A DNA stretch of 64,000 nucleotides, taken from the NCBI RefSeq assembly GCF_014645835.1, contig NZ_BMMM01000005.1, forward strand, positions 427,733 through 491,732, written 5' to 3'. The first letter of the stretch is position 1; each line of letters opens with the position of its first letter. This stretch comes from Streptomyces albiflavescens (lineage in GTDB: Bacteria > Actinomycetota > Actinomycetes > Streptomycetales > Streptomycetaceae). The notes under the pieces are model-generated. The model was given only the letters and a program-made list of their open reading frames with translations, was not told where the DNA came from and searched no databases. Of the stretch, positions 16,825-25,276 are shown in pieces. The position numbers were made by a program, and so were the translations under genes.

Positions 16825-17681
16825 CTCGCCGGTCCCCCGGGCATGGCTCCGGCACACAGGTCGAGGCGCTGCTCGCCCGCGTACACGTTCATGGAGCCGC
16901 CGCGCAGGAAGCCGACGAGCGTGAGCCCCGTCTCCGCCGCCAGGTCCACGGCGAGGGAGGACGGCGCCGAGACCGCCGCCAGCACGGGGATGCCCGCCAT
17001 GACCGCCTTCTGCACCAGCTCGAAGGAGGCCCGCCCCGACACGAGCAGGATGGCCCGGGACAGCGGCAGTTGGCCGTTGCGCAGCGCGCGGCCGATCAGT
17101 TTGTCGACGGCGTTGTGCCGGCCGACGTCCTCGCGCAGGTCGAGCAGTTCGCCCTCCCGCGAGAACAGCCCGGCGGCATGCAGTCCACCGGTGCGGTCGA
17201 ACACCCGCTGCGCGGCCCGGAGCCGGTCGGGCAGGGCGGCCAGCAGCTCCGGGGTGAACCGGACCGGGGGTGCGTCGGCGATCGGCCAGCGCGCCGTGGT
17301 CCGTACGGCGTCCAGGCTGGCCTTGCCGCACAGCCCGCACGACGACGTGGTGTACACGTTCCGTTCGAGGGTGATGTCGGGCAGCGGTACACCGAGGGCG
17401 AGCTGTACGTCGACGACGTTGTATGTGTTCGAGCCGTCCTGCGTGGCGCCCGCGCAGTACACGATGTTCGCCACGTCCTCGGCCCGGCTCACGACGCCCT
17501 CGCTCACCAGGAATCCGGCGGCGAGCGCGAAGTCGTCCCCGGGCGTGCGCATGGTGATGGCCAGCGGTTTGCCGCCGAGCCGGATCTCCAGTGGCTCCTC
17601 CGCCACCAGGGTGTCCGGGCGCGTGCTCGGCGCACCGTCCCGGATGCGCAGCACGCGCCGTCGCTCGGTGACCCGTCCCAT
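16821..17681 (-). CDS. fdhD: Formate dehydrogenase accessory sulfurtransferase FdhD
   Basis: FdhD transfers sulfur from a cysteine desulfurase to the molybdenum cofactor of formate dehydrogenase. The 286-residue protein shows the essential C-G-L-C motif (Cys115 and Cys118, in T-T-S-S-C-G-L-C-G-K), then R-E-D-V-G-R-H-N-A-V-D-K and S-G-R-A-S-F-E-L-V-Q-K. No formate dehydrogenase catalytic gene is in the window. It is downstream of a decayed moaA and coupled by a 4-bp overlap to mshA. Formate from PurU would be the substrate of the enzyme it matures (inference). Confidence 0.92.
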   Translation of the reverse strand: MGRVTERRRVLRIRDGAPSTRPDTLVAEEPLEIRLGGKPLAITMRTPGDDFALAAGFLVSEGVVSRAEDVANIVYCAGATQDGSNTYNVVDVQLALGVPLPDITLERNVYTTSSCGLCGKASLDAVRTTARWPIADAPPVRFTPELLAALPDRLRAAQRVFDRTGGLHAAGLFSREGELLDLREDVGRHNAVDKLIGRALRNGQLPLSRAILLVSGRASFELVQKAVMAGIPVLAAVSAPSSLAVDLAAETGLTLVGFLRGGSMNVYAGEQRLDLCAGAMPGGPAR

Positions 17682-17734
17682 GGCCTCACTCCCAGTTCTG
17701 TCGGTGGACGTCGTTCCCCCTGCGGGCTCGGGCG

Positions 17735-18435
17735 TCAGCCCCCGATGGCCGACATCGGCCGGTCGGGCTGCCGGAAGGACGGCTCGTCGAGTCCGGAGCC
17801 GGCCTTCTTCTCCCACATCGCGTGCTTCCACGACCCCGCGATCTCCTCGTCCGGCCCCCGGAGCGCAGCGTTGCGGGCAGGTCGGACTCCTCCCGGGCGA
17901 ACAGGCACGTGCGCACCTGGCCGTCGGCGGTGAGCCGGGTGCGGTCGCAGGCGCCGCAGAACGGGCGGGGGACGGAGGCGATGACGCCGACCCGGGCCGG
18001 GCCGCCGTGGAGGATCCAGCGCTCGGCGGGCGCGGAGCCACGTGCCTCGTCCGGCTCCCGGGTGAGCGTGAAGCGGGTACGCAGACTCTCCGGGCCGTGC
18101 CCGGCGGTGATCACGCCGTCGCGCTTCCAGCCGTGCTGGGCGTCGAGCGGCATCTGCTCGATGAACCGGCGTGCATAGTCGTTCTCCAGGACCCAGGCGA
18201 GCAGTTCGGGTGCCTCGTCGTCATGGAAGCCGGGCATCAGGACGGTGTTGACCTTCACCGGGGTGAGCCCGGCGGCGCCGGCCGCCGCCGGGCCCTCCAC
18301 CACCTCGTGGTGGCGGTCACGCCGGGTCAGGGCCCTGAAGACGCCAGAGCGCAGGGTGTCCAGCGAGACGTTGACCCGGTCGGTGAGCGAGACCCGCAGG
18401 TCGGTGGCGACGCGACCGTAGGTGTCGATGAGCAT
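17735..18435 (-). pseudogene. moaA (GTP 3',8-cyclase) pseudogene lacking the radical-SAM region
   Basis: The ATG at 18435 opens MLIDTYGRVATDLRVSLTDR, the normal MoaA N-terminus. The next residues are V-N-V-S-L-D-T-L, which belong about 90 residues later, so the segment with the CxxxCxxC Fe-S motif, S-adenosylmethionine site and GGEPL motif has been deleted. The C-terminal Fe-S cluster region survives (P-F-C-G-A-C-D-R-T-R-L-T, then T-C-L-F). Near 17880 a further frameshift removes the true end, which can still be read in another frame as R-Q-P-D-R-P-M-S-A-I-G-G before the TGA at 17735-17737. It cannot make active MoaA. Confidence 0.8.
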
Positions 18436-18473
18436 GGCTGCGGCCCCTTCTCCTGCTCCGTCCGCCTCCGTTT

Positions 18474-19856
18474 TCAGCACTCGATGACGTTGACGGCGAG
18501 GCCGCCGCGGGCGGTCTCCTTGTACTTGACCTTCATGTCGGCGCCGGTCTCCTTCATGGTCTTGATGACCTTGTCGAGGGACACGTGGTGGCGGCCGTCG
18601 CCGCGCAGGGCCATCCGGGCGGCGGTGACGGCCTTGACCGCGGCCATGCCGTTGCGTTCGATGCAGGGGATCTGGACGAGGCCGCCGACCGGGTCGCAGG
18701 TCAGGCCGAGGTTGTGTTCCATGCCGATCTCGGCGGCGTTCTCGACCTGTTCGGGGCTGCCGCCCAGGACCTCGGCGAGGGCGCCGGCGGCCATCGAGCA
18801 GGCGGAGCCGACCTCGCCCTGGCAGCCGACCTCGGCGCCGGAGATGGACGCGTTCTCCTTGAAGAGCATGCCGATGGCGCCTGCGGCGAGCAGGAAGCGG
18901 ACCACTCCGTCCTCGTCGGCTCCCGGCACGAAGGTGAGGTAGTAGCGCAGGACGGCGGGAATGATGCCCGCGGCTCCGTTGGTCGGCGCGGTGACGACCC
19001 GGCCGCCCGCGGCGTTCTCCTCGTTCACGGCCATCGCGTAGAGAGTCACCCACTCCATGGCGCGGCCCGCCGGGTCTCCCTCGCCGCGCAGGGCCCGGGC
19101 CGCCGCCGCGGCCCGGCGCCGGACCTTCAGACCGCCGGGGAGGATGCCCTCACGGCCCAGTCCTTGTGCGACGCAGGCCTCCATGACGCGCCAGATCTCC
19201 AGCAGGCCCGCGCGGATCTCCTCCTCGGTGCGCCATGCCTTCTCGTTCTCCAGCATCAGCGCGGAGATCGACAGACCGGTCTCCTTCGTGAGGCGCAGCA
19301 GCTCGTCGCCGGTGCTGAACGGGTGGGCCGGCACGGTGTCGTCGGGCTTGATACGGTCCGCGCCGACCGCGTCCTCGTCGACCACGAAGCCGCCGCCCAC
19401 GGAGTAGTACGTCTTCTCCAGCAGCGGCACGCCGTCGGCGTCGTACGCGAAGAGGATCATGCCGTTGGCGTGGTAGGGCAGCGAGCGCCGACGGTGCAGG
19501 ACCAACTGGGTCGAGGCGTCGAAGTCGATCTCGTGGGCCGGACCTATCTCGGCACCGAGGAGGCGGATGCGGCCGGTGCTGCGGATCCGCTCGACGTCCA
19601 GGTCGGCCTGGGCGACGTCGACCGTGTGCGGCTCGTTGCCCTCCAGGCCGAGCAGCACCGCCTTGGGGGTGCCGTGGCCGTGGCCGGTGGCGCCGAGGGA
19701 GCCGAACAGCTCCGCCCGTACCGCGGCGGTCTGGGCGAGCGCGCCATCCTGCTTCAGCCTGGCGACGAACATCCCGGCGGCTCGCATCGGGCCGACGGTG
19801 TGCGAGCTGGAGGGGCCGATGCCTATGGAGAACAGGTCGAAGACGCTGATTGCCAC
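18474..19856 (-). CDS. sdaA: L-serine ammonia-lyase (serine deaminase)
   Basis: A 460-residue single-chain serine dehydratase that converts L-serine to pyruvate and ammonia using a [4Fe-4S] cluster. It begins with VAISVFDLFSIGIGPSSSHT at a GTG (19856) preceded by GGAG. The cluster ligand cysteines are in G-A-E-V-G-C-Q-G-E-V-G-S-A-C, then H-N-L-G-L-T-C-D-P-V and P-C-I-E-R-N. It follows glyA after 68 bp that hold a hairpin, so it may be partly uncoupled. It disposes of serine made by GlyA, the last step of glycine betaine use in this region. Confidence 0.95.
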   Translation of the reverse strand: MAISVFDLFSIGIGPSSSHTVGPMRAAGMFVARLKQDGALAQTAAVRAELFGSLGATGHGHGTPKAVLLGLEGNEPHTVDVAQADLDVERIRSTGRIRLLGAEIGPAHEIDFDASTQLVLHRRRSLPYHANGMILFAYDADGVPLLEKTYYSVGGGFVVDEDAVGADRIKPDDTVPAHPFSTGDELLRLTKETGLSISALMLENEKAWRTEEEIRAGLLEIWRVMEACVAQGLGREGILPGGLKVRRRAAAAARALRGEGDPAGRAMEWVTLYAMAVNEENAAGGRVVTAPTNGAAGIIPAVLRYYLTFVPGADEDGVVRFLLAAGAIGMLFKENASISGAEVGCQGEVGSACSMAAGALAEVLGGSPEQVENAAEIGMEHNLGLTCDPVGGLVQIPCIERNGMAAVKAVTAARMALRGDGRHHVSLDKVIKTMKETGADMKVKYKETARGGLAVNVIEC

Positions 19857-19876
19857 GCCATACTCCGTGGGATTGA

Positions 19877-19909
19877 AGGGGTGTGCCGAGCAGTCGCGGG
19901 CACACCCCT
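19877..19909 (-). terminator. Intergenic hairpin between glyA and sdaA
   Basis: Perfect 11-bp inverted repeat (AGGGGTGTGCC / GGCACACCCCT) with an 11-base loop, in the 68-bp gap between the glyA stop and the sdaA start. It could partly terminate transcription or stabilise the glyA message. Confidence 0.55.
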
Positions 19910-19924
19910 GCGGGAGGTTGTCGG

Positions 19925-21181
19925 TTACAGGCCGGGATAAAGCGGGTGCTTGTCTGCAAGTGCCTTCACCCGGGCCTTGAGCGCTTCGGCGTCGTACGAC
20001 GGCTTCAGCGCCGCGGCGATGACGTCCGCGACCTCGGCGAAGTCCTCGGCCGTGAAGCCGCGGGTGGCCAGGGCCGGTGTGCCGATCCGCAGACCTGACG
20101 TCACCATCGGCGGGCGCGGGTCGTTCGGGACGGCGTTGCGGTTGACCGTGATGCCGACCTCGTGGAGACGGTCCTCGGCCTGCCGGCCGTCCAACTCGGA
20201 CTCGCGCAGGTCGACGAGGATGAGGTGTACGTCGGTGCCGCCGGAGAGCACGTTGACCCCCGCCTCGCGAGCGTCCGCGGCCGTCAGACGCTCGGCGAGG
20301 ATCCGCGCACCGTCCACCGTACGACGCTGGCGCTCCTTGAAGTCCTCGGAGGCGGCGACCTTGAAGGAGACCGCCTTCGCCGCGATCACGTGCTCCAGGG
20401 GACCGCCCTGGAAGCCCGGGAATACGGAGGAGTTGAGCTTCTTCGCGAAGTCCTTCCTGGCAAGGATGATGCCGCCGCGCGGCCCGCCCAGCGTCTTGTG
20501 GGTCGTGGAGGTGACCACGTCCGCGTACTCGACCGGGTTCGGGTGCAGACCCGCCGCGACCAGGCCCGCGAAGTGCGCCATGTCGACCCACAGGTATGCC
20601 TCGACCTCGTCCGCGATCCGGCGGAACTCGGCGAAGTCCAACTGCCGCGGGTACGCCGACCAGCCCGCGATGATCACCTTCGGCCGGTGCTCCTTGGCGA
20701 GCCGCTCGACCTCGGCCATGTCGACCAGGCCGGCGTCGTCCACGTGGTACGCGACCACGTTGAACTGCTTGCCCGAGAAGTTGATCTTCATGCCGTGGGT
20801 CAGGTGACCGCCGTGGGCCAGGTCCAGCCCGAGGATGGTGTCGCCGGGCTGGGCCAGCGCGAACAGGGCCGCCTGGTTGGCGGAGGCGCCGGAGTGGGGC
20901 TGCACATTGGCGTACTCGGCGCCGAACAGCTCCTTGACCCGGTCGATCGCGATCTGCTCGGCGACGTCGACGTGCTCGCAGCCGCCGTAGTAGCGACGGC
21001 CCGGGTAGCCCTCGGCGTACTTGTTGGTGAGGACCGAACCCTGCGCCTCCATCACCGCGACCGGCGCGAAGTTCTCCGAGGCGATCATCTCCAGGGTGGA
21101 CTGCTGGCGCACCAGCTCGGCGTCGACCGCCGCGGCGACCTCGGGGTCGAGCTCGTGCAGGGGCTGGTTGAGCAGGGTCAT
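19925..21181 (-). CDS. glyA: Serine hydroxymethyltransferase
   Basis: GlyA interconverts glycine plus 5,10-methylene-THF with serine plus THF, using PLP. The 418-residue sequence has L-E-M-I-A-S-E-N-F near the N-terminus, G-G-H-L-T-H-G, the PLP-lysine motif S-T-T-H-K-T-L-G-G-P-R-G-G and P-G-F-Q-G-G-P-L-E-H. Its ATG overlaps the gcvH stop (ATGA), with AAGGAG inside the gcvH end, so the two are coupled. In this region it joins sarcosine-derived glycine to C1 units and feeds SdaA. Confidence 0.96.
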   Translation of the reverse strand: MTLLNQPLHELDPEVAAAVDAELVRQQSTLEMIASENFAPVAVMEAQGSVLTNKYAEGYPGRRYYGGCEHVDVAEQIAIDRVKELFGAEYANVQPHSGASANQAALFALAQPGDTILGLDLAHGGHLTHGMKINFSGKQFNVVAYHVDDAGLVDMAEVERLAKEHRPKVIIAGWSAYPRQLDFAEFRRIADEVEAYLWVDMAHFAGLVAAGLHPNPVEYADVVTSTTHKTLGGPRGGIILARKDFAKKLNSSVFPGFQGGPLEHVIAAKAVSFKVAASEDFKERQRRTVDGARILAERLTAADAREAGVNVLSGGTDVHLILVDLRESELDGRQAEDRLHEVGITVNRNAVPNDPRPPMVTSGLRIGTPALATRGFTAEDFAEVADVIAAALKPSYDAEALKARVKALADKHPLYPGL

Positions 21182-21567
21182 CGGCGGTCTCCTTGGGTGT
21201 GGGCACAGTGGGCGGCATAGGCATCGGCGGACAGCGCGCCGGCGATGTTCTCGACGCGTAGCCGGAACAGCCAGCCGCCGGTGTAGGGAGCGGCGTTGAC
21301 GACGCCGGGGTCGTCGGCCAGCGCGGTGTTGACTTCCAGAACCCGGCCCGAGGCGGGGGCGTACAGGCCGCTGACGGCGGTGAGCGACTCGATCTGTCCG
21401 CAGCTCTCCCCCGCCTCGACCCAGGATCCGACCTCGGGCAGGCGGAGGTTGACGACGTCGCCGAGGGCCTTCGCCGCGAACGCGGTGATGCCGACGGTGG
21501 CATTGCCCTCGTCCACGACCAGCCACTCGTGGTCCCAGGTGTACCGCAGGTGCCGCGGAATGCTCAT
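21178..21567 (-). CDS. GcvH-like protein lacking the lipoyl lysine
   Basis: The 129-residue protein matches the glycine cleavage H protein over its whole length (RYTWDHEWLVVDEGNATVGI, then DVVNLRLPEVGSWVEAGESC, then A-L-A-D-D-P-G-V-V-N). The lipoylation motif, normally E-S-x-K-x-x-S-D, reads E-S-L-T-A-V-S-G, so the lysine is Thr63 (codon ACC at 21379-21381). It cannot carry lipoate at the usual site. It is upstream of and coupled to glyA. GcvT and GcvP are not in the window. It may be non-catalytic, may regulate or scaffold GlyA, or may be at an early stage of decay; the frame is otherwise intact. Confidence 0.8.
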   Translation of the reverse strand: MSIPRHLRYTWDHEWLVVDEGNATVGITAFAAKALGDVVNLRLPEVGSWVEAGESCGQIESLTAVSGLYAPASGRVLEVNTALADDPGVVNAAPYTGGWLFRLRVENIAGALSADAYAAHCAHTQGDRR

Positions 21568-21615
21568 GACGGTCTCCCTTGTGGACTTCAGCGGCAGGGC
21601 ACTCAGCGGGCCACT

Positions 21616-22083
21616 CATGAGACGGCGGCCGCTGCGGGGACCAGGGTGCGGCGGAGCCGGTTGAAGAACTTCGGCTGATTGAGGGAGAGCACGGCGACGG
21701 GGGTGCCCTCGCGCCGGTAGACCGCCGTGAAGGAACGGCTGTCGATGTCGCCCTCGACGACTTCGGGCTCGGCACCGGGAGCGACATGTCCGGCGACCTG
21801 GATGCGTACCTCGTACTGGTCGGACCAGAAGTACGGCGCGGTGAGCGGCGCCGGGGCCGGCACACCGCACGTCCCGGTCCTCGTACTCGGCCTTGTCGCC
21901 GAGCGCCAGCGCGTCGGCGTCCAGGTCCCCCCTGAGGAAGTCCTTGGACAGCGGCGGACGGTCATAGGGGGTGCGGCGTTCCTCTCCCACGACGACGATC
22001 TCGCCGTCGGGGCCCTCTGCGCGCAGCGCGCGGACCGTGCTCAGGCCTGCCAGCGACGCTCCGACGACGGTGATGCTCCTCAT
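21616..22083 (-). pseudogene. Rieske-type ferredoxin reductase pseudogene (FAD/NAD oxidoreductase)
   Basis: The ATG at 22083 starts M-R-S-I-T-V-V-G-A-S-L-A-G-L-S, then R-T-P-Y-D-R-P-P-L-S-K-D-F-L, the N-terminus of the same reductase family as the intact gene at 46393-47556. After about 55 codons sequence jumps, with a frameshift, to P-Y-F-W-S-D-Q-Y-E-V-R-I-Q-V-A-G-H and a C-terminus ending V-L-S-L-N-Q-P-K-F-F. About 250 middle residues, including the NAD-binding site, are missing. It is at the head of the gcvH-glyA-sdaA unit. Confidence 0.75.
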
Positions 22084-22122
22084 GCGGGCTCCAGAAGGGA
22101 GGTGTCTCACATGACACAACGA

Positions 22123-22139
22123 TAGTCGCTATACGCAAC
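22123..22139 (-). promoter_or_regulatory. Candidate IclR operator upstream of the gcvH-glyA-sdaA unit
   Basis: Read on the minus strand the 17-mer is GTTGCGTATAGCGACTA, close to the shared consensus GTTGCGTATAGCGCAAC. It lies 40 bp upstream of the reductase pseudogene that heads the gcvH-glyA-sdaA operon. Confidence 0.55.
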
Positions 22140-22315
22140 ATGCTTTCTGCGCGGTGCGGGGATTGTCAAGGGAGCCGTCGCACATCAATTTCCGATGACG
22201 CTCAATGTTGCGCATTTCGCAACCAAGCCTGAGCGAGACTCACACGTTCGCGGTTACGGCGTCGGCTCGTCCCACTGATCCAGCAGGAGGTCACCCAGCA
22301 CCTCGGGGCCGTCCT

Positions 22316-22419
22316 TCCGGCTGACGGAGCAGCGGCTGCCGGAGGTTTCCGACGCGGCGCGGGCGGCCGCCGAGAAGATCTCGGAGCGCCTGGGCCACTT
22401 CCGACGGATCACCCCTTGA
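22316..22419 (+). pseudogene. Possible C-terminal remnant of an IclR regulator
   Basis: The plus strand reads R-L-T-E-Q-R-L-P-E-V, then A-A-R-A-A-A-E-K-I-S-E-R-L-G-H, ending at a TGA (22417-22419). The last helix of IclR proteins has this form (compare G-A-E-E-I-S-R-R-M-G-Y in the gene at 23476). Only about 34 codons are left. It is low confidence but may record a third regulator copy. Confidence 0.35.
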
Positions 22420-22445
22420 CCGCGCGGTCACACCCCATGAAGCAT

Positions 22446-22481
22446 GTTGCGTATTGCTCACTGAGTTGCGCAGTTTGCATC
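22446..22481 (+). promoter_or_regulatory. Two candidate IclR operators upstream of purU (first copy)
   Basis: GTTGCGTATTGCTCACT (22446-22462) and GTTGCGCAGTTTGCATC (22465-22481) are adjacent copies of the region's 17-bp motif, 20-56 bp before the purU ATG, overlapping where the core promoter should lie. Confidence 0.6.
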
Positions 22482-22501
22482 ACTCGACGACGGAGGAAGA
22501 C

Positions 22502-23374
22502 ATGTCTCCTCGACCGAAGCCCGGCCGCGAGTTCGTGCTCACCCTTTCGTGCCCCGACCAGGCCGGTCTCGTCCACGCCGTGACCACCTACCTGGTGGGC
22601 CACTGCGGCAACATCCTGGAGAGCCGGCAGTTCGACGACCGGCAGCAGGACCGCTTCTTCATGCGGGTGCACTTCGACGTCTCGGATCCCGGCATCTCAC
22701 TGGAGGACCTGCGCACCGGCTTCAGCCCCGTCAGCCGGGCGTACGGGATCAGCTGGCAACTGCACGACGCCTCGACCCCGACGCGCACGCTGATCATGGT
22801 CTCGAAGTTCGGCCACTGCCTGAACGACCTGCTCTTCCGCAAGTCCACGGGCGCGCTCAACATCGAGATCCCGGCGATCGTCTCCAACCACCGCGACTTC
22901 GAGCCACTGGCGCAGAGCTACGGCATCCCCTTCCACCACATCCCGGTGACCAAGGACACCAAGGCCCAGGCCGAGGCGCGACTGCTGGAGCTCGTGAGCG
23001 AGTTGGACGTCGACCTGGTGGTACTGGCCCGCTACATGCAGATCCTCTCCGACGACCTGTGCAAGCAGCTCGACGGCCGGGCCATCAACATCCACCACTC
23101 GTTCCTGCCGAGCTTCAAGGGGGCCCGGCCCTACGTCCAGGCACACCAGCGCGGCGTGAAGCTGGTCGGGGCCACGGCTCACTACGTCACGTCCGACCTG
23201 GACGAAGGCCCGATCGTCGAGCAGGACGTCGTCCGCGTGGACCACTCGCCCGACCCCGACGAGCTGGTCACCATCGGCCGCGACGTCGAGGCGCAGGTGC
23301 TCGCCCGCGCCGTCGAGTGGCACAGCGAAAGCCGGGTGCTGGTGAACGGGAACTGCACCGTGGTCTTCCGCTGA
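22502..23374 (+). CDS. purU: Formyltetrahydrofolate deformylase (first copy)
   Basis: PurU hydrolyses 10-formyl-THF to formate and THF, releasing THF for the demethylases. The 290-residue protein has an N-terminal ACT domain (F-V-L-T-L-S-C-P-D-Q-A-G-L-V-H) and a C-terminal formyltransferase-type domain with catalytic Asn197, His199 (INIHHSFLPSFKGARPY) and Asp234 (DLDEGPIVEQD). The ATG at 22502 follows GGAGGA. It is a close paralogue of the gene at 39851-40723. Two operator-like palindromes precede it. It is probably cotranscribed with, or adjacent to, the iclR gene 100 bp downstream. Confidence 0.95.
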   Translation: MSPRPKPGREFVLTLSCPDQAGLVHAVTTYLVGHCGNILESRQFDDRQQDRFFMRVHFDVSDPGISLEDLRTGFSPVSRAYGISWQLHDASTPTRTLIMVSKFGHCLNDLLFRKSTGALNIEIPAIVSNHRDFEPLAQSYGIPFHHIPVTKDTKAQAEARLLELVSELDVDLVVLARYMQILSDDLCKQLDGRAINIHHSFLPSFKGARPYVQAHQRGVKLVGATAHYVTSDLDEGPIVEQDVVRVDHSPDPDELVTIGRDVEAQVLARAVEWHSESRVLVNGNCTVVFR

Positions 23375-23467
23375 CCGGGCGGGCCGTGCGACCATGCGGG
23401 CGGCCGGATCCAGCCATCCCCGCCGCCTTCCGCGGCCCCTGCGGGCCCCTCGGACACCTTGAGTATA

Positions 23468-23484
23468 GTTGCGCCATGAGCAAC
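23468..23484 (+). promoter_or_regulatory. Candidate IclR operator overlapping the iclR start codon (first copy)
   Basis: GTTGCGCCATGAGCAAC has perfect GTTGC / GCAAC half-sites; position 9 of the 17-mer is the A of the ATG at 23476. Binding here would block both transcription and translation initiation, suggesting tight autorepression. Confidence 0.6.
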
Positions 23485-24279
23485 CACACGGCTGAGGACG
23501 CAACAGCAACAGCAGGTCCCGCGGTGAACGGGGTGCAGTCCGTCGACCGTGCCGTCAGCGTCCTGGAGATCCTCGCCCAGCGCGGCGAGGCCGGGGTCAG
23601 CGAGGTGGCCGCCGAGATCGACGTCCACAAGTCCACGGCGTTCCGCCTGCTCGGAGCGCTGGAGGCACGCGGCCTGGTCGAGCAGACGGCCGAGCGGGGC
23701 AAGTACCGGCTGGGCTTCGGGATCGTACGCCTGGCCGGCGCGGTCACGGGCCGCCTCGACATCACCCAGCAGGGTCGGCCGGTGTGCGAGCGCCTCAGTG
23801 AGGAGATCGGCGAGACGGTCAACATCGCGGTCCTTCAGGAGCACTACGCGGTCAACCTCTACCAGGTCCGCGGCCCGGGCGCGGTCGGCACCCACAACTG
23901 GGTCGGGCAGCTCACCCCGGTGTACGCCACGTCGAGCGGCAAGATCCTGCTGGCACACCTGCCGGCGAAGGAGTGCGCCGACGTGCTCGCGGCGTCCGGG
24001 ATGCAGCAGCTGACGCCGCGCACCCTGACAGCCAGAGCCAAGCTGGAGAAGCACCTCGCCGAGGCGCGCGAGCGCGGCTACGCGGTGACCCTGGAGGAAC
24101 TGGAGATCGGACTGCACGCCATCGCGGCCCCGATCCGCTCCCGCGACGGCGAGGTCGTCGCCGCGCTCAGCGCCTCCGGCCCCGGGTACCGCTTCACCGA
24201 GGGACGCATCCACGAGCTCGCGCCCGTGCTGATCAGTGGCGCGGAGGAGATCAGCCGCCGGATGGGCTATCTCGGCTGA
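23476..24279 (+). CDS. IclR-family transcriptional regulator (first copy)
   Basis: A 267-residue IclR protein. The N-terminal winged helix (about 18-80: QSVDRAVSVLEILAQRGEAG, then K-S-T-A-F-R-L-L-G-A-L-E) is followed by the IclR effector domain (W-V-G-Q-L-T-P-V-Y-A-T-S-S-G-K, then Y-A-V-T-L-E-E-L-E-I-G). It is very similar to the regulator at 44332-45129. A 17-bp palindrome overlaps its start, and the same palindrome precedes most operons of the region, so I infer it controls choline/betaine/C1 catabolism. The effector could be betaine, dimethylglycine, sarcosine or glycine. Confidence 0.9.
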   Translation: MSNHTAEDATATAGPAVNGVQSVDRAVSVLEILAQRGEAGVSEVAAEIDVHKSTAFRLLGALEARGLVEQTAERGKYRLGFGIVRLAGAVTGRLDITQQGRPVCERLSEEIGETVNIAVLQEHYAVNLYQVRGPGAVGTHNWVGQLTPVYATSSGKILLAHLPAKECADVLAASGMQQLTPRTLTARAKLEKHLAEARERGYAVTLEELEIGLHAIAAPIRSRDGEVVAALSASGPGYRFTEGRIHELAPVLISGAEEISRRMGYLG

Positions 24280-24295
24280 GGCTTCACAGAGGCGC

Positions 24296-25231
24296 TCAAC
24301 CCAGCGGCGACCCCGCCGACGCCGCCGCGTCGACCGCCGCCACCTCGATGCCCCAGCGGGCCGTCACGCGTACCGCGTCGGCCGTCGAGGCGACATCGTG
24401 CACGCGCAGGCACCAGACGCCCCGAGCCGAGGCGAGCACGGACACTGCGGTGGTCGCCGCATCGCGCAGCCGTGCGGGACGGGGTTGTCCCGTCGCCGGG
24501 TCCGCCAGCAGACTGCCCAGGAACGACTTGCGTGACGCGCCCACGAGGACGGGGTGTCCCAGGGCGACGACGTCCCCCAGGCGGCCCAGCACCTCCCAGT
24601 TGTGCGCGGGCGTCTTGGCGAAGCCCAGCCCGGGGTCGACGACCAGACAGCCGGGCGCGATCCCCGCCTCCAGCCCGGCCTCGATCCTCAGTCGCAGCTC
24701 GTCGAGGATGTCGGTGACGACATCGTCGTAGACGGCGTTCGCCTGCATGCCGGCGGAGTGCCCACGCCAGTGCATCAGCACGTACGGCGTGCCCGCCCGG
24801 GCCATCAGCGGCAGCATCGCGGGGTCGGCGAGGCCCCCTGAGACATCGTTGACCAGCCGCGCACCCACGTCCAGCGCGCGGGCGGCCACCTCGGCCCGCA
24901 TGGTGTCGACACTCACGATCGCGCCCGCCGCGGCGAGTTCCCGGACGACGGGCAGGACACGTCGCAGCTCCTCCTCCACCGGCGGACGCGCCGCACCGGG
25001 GCGGGTCGACTCGCCGCCCACGTCCACGATGTCCGCACCCTGTTCGAGCAGCGCGAGCCCCTGCGCGACGGCCGCGTCCGCGGCGAACGACAGCCCACCG
25101 TCGGAGAACGAGTCCGGCGTGACGTTCACGACGCCCATGACCAGCGTCCGGCCGGGCCGTGGCAGCCCGTGCGGATGGAGTTCGGGCGTTCCCGGGTGCG
25201 GAGAGGTGGTGGCGTGAGCCGTGGCGGTCAC
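24296..25231 (-). CDS. folP: Dihydropteroate synthase
   Basis: FolP condenses 6-hydroxymethyl-dihydropterin diphosphate with p-aminobenzoate to dihydropteroate in folate synthesis. The 311-residue sequence has the signature V-M-G-V-V-N-V-T-P-D-S-F-S-D-G-G, then D-I-V-D-V-G-G-E-S-T-R-P-G-A, N-D-V-S-G-G and the late V-G-A-S-R-K-S-F-L. The GTG at 25231 was chosen because the family motif begins about 32 residues later. It is convergent with iclR and lies after the terminator of the sarcosine oxidase operon. Its presence suggests extra THF supply for demethylation (inference); a housekeeping folP is likely elsewhere. Confidence 0.88.
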   Translation of the reverse strand: MTATAHATTSPHPGTPELHPHGLPRPGRTLVMGVVNVTPDSFSDGGLSFAADAAVAQGLALLEQGADIVDVGGESTRPGAARPPVEEELRRVLPVVRELAAAGAIVSVDTMRAEVAARALDVGARLVNDVSGGLADPAMLPLMARAGTPYVLMHWRGHSAGMQANAVYDDVVTDILDELRLRIEAGLEAGIAPGCLVVDPGLGFAKTPAHNWEVLGRLGDVVALGHPVLVGASRKSFLGSLLADPATGQPRPARLRDAATTAVSVLASARGVWCLRVHDVASTADAVRVTARWGIEVAAVDAAASAGSPLG

Positions 25232-25276
25232 AGGAGTCCAGCCTTCGAACGTACGACGATGACTTACTGCACAAAG

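Noticed and set aside
15448..18942. Open frame of over 1100 codons on the plus strand
   Set aside because: It lies opposite mshA, fdhD, moaA' and sdaA, which have clear family motifs. Such long antisense frames arise from the high GC at third codon positions; the translation has low-information composition.
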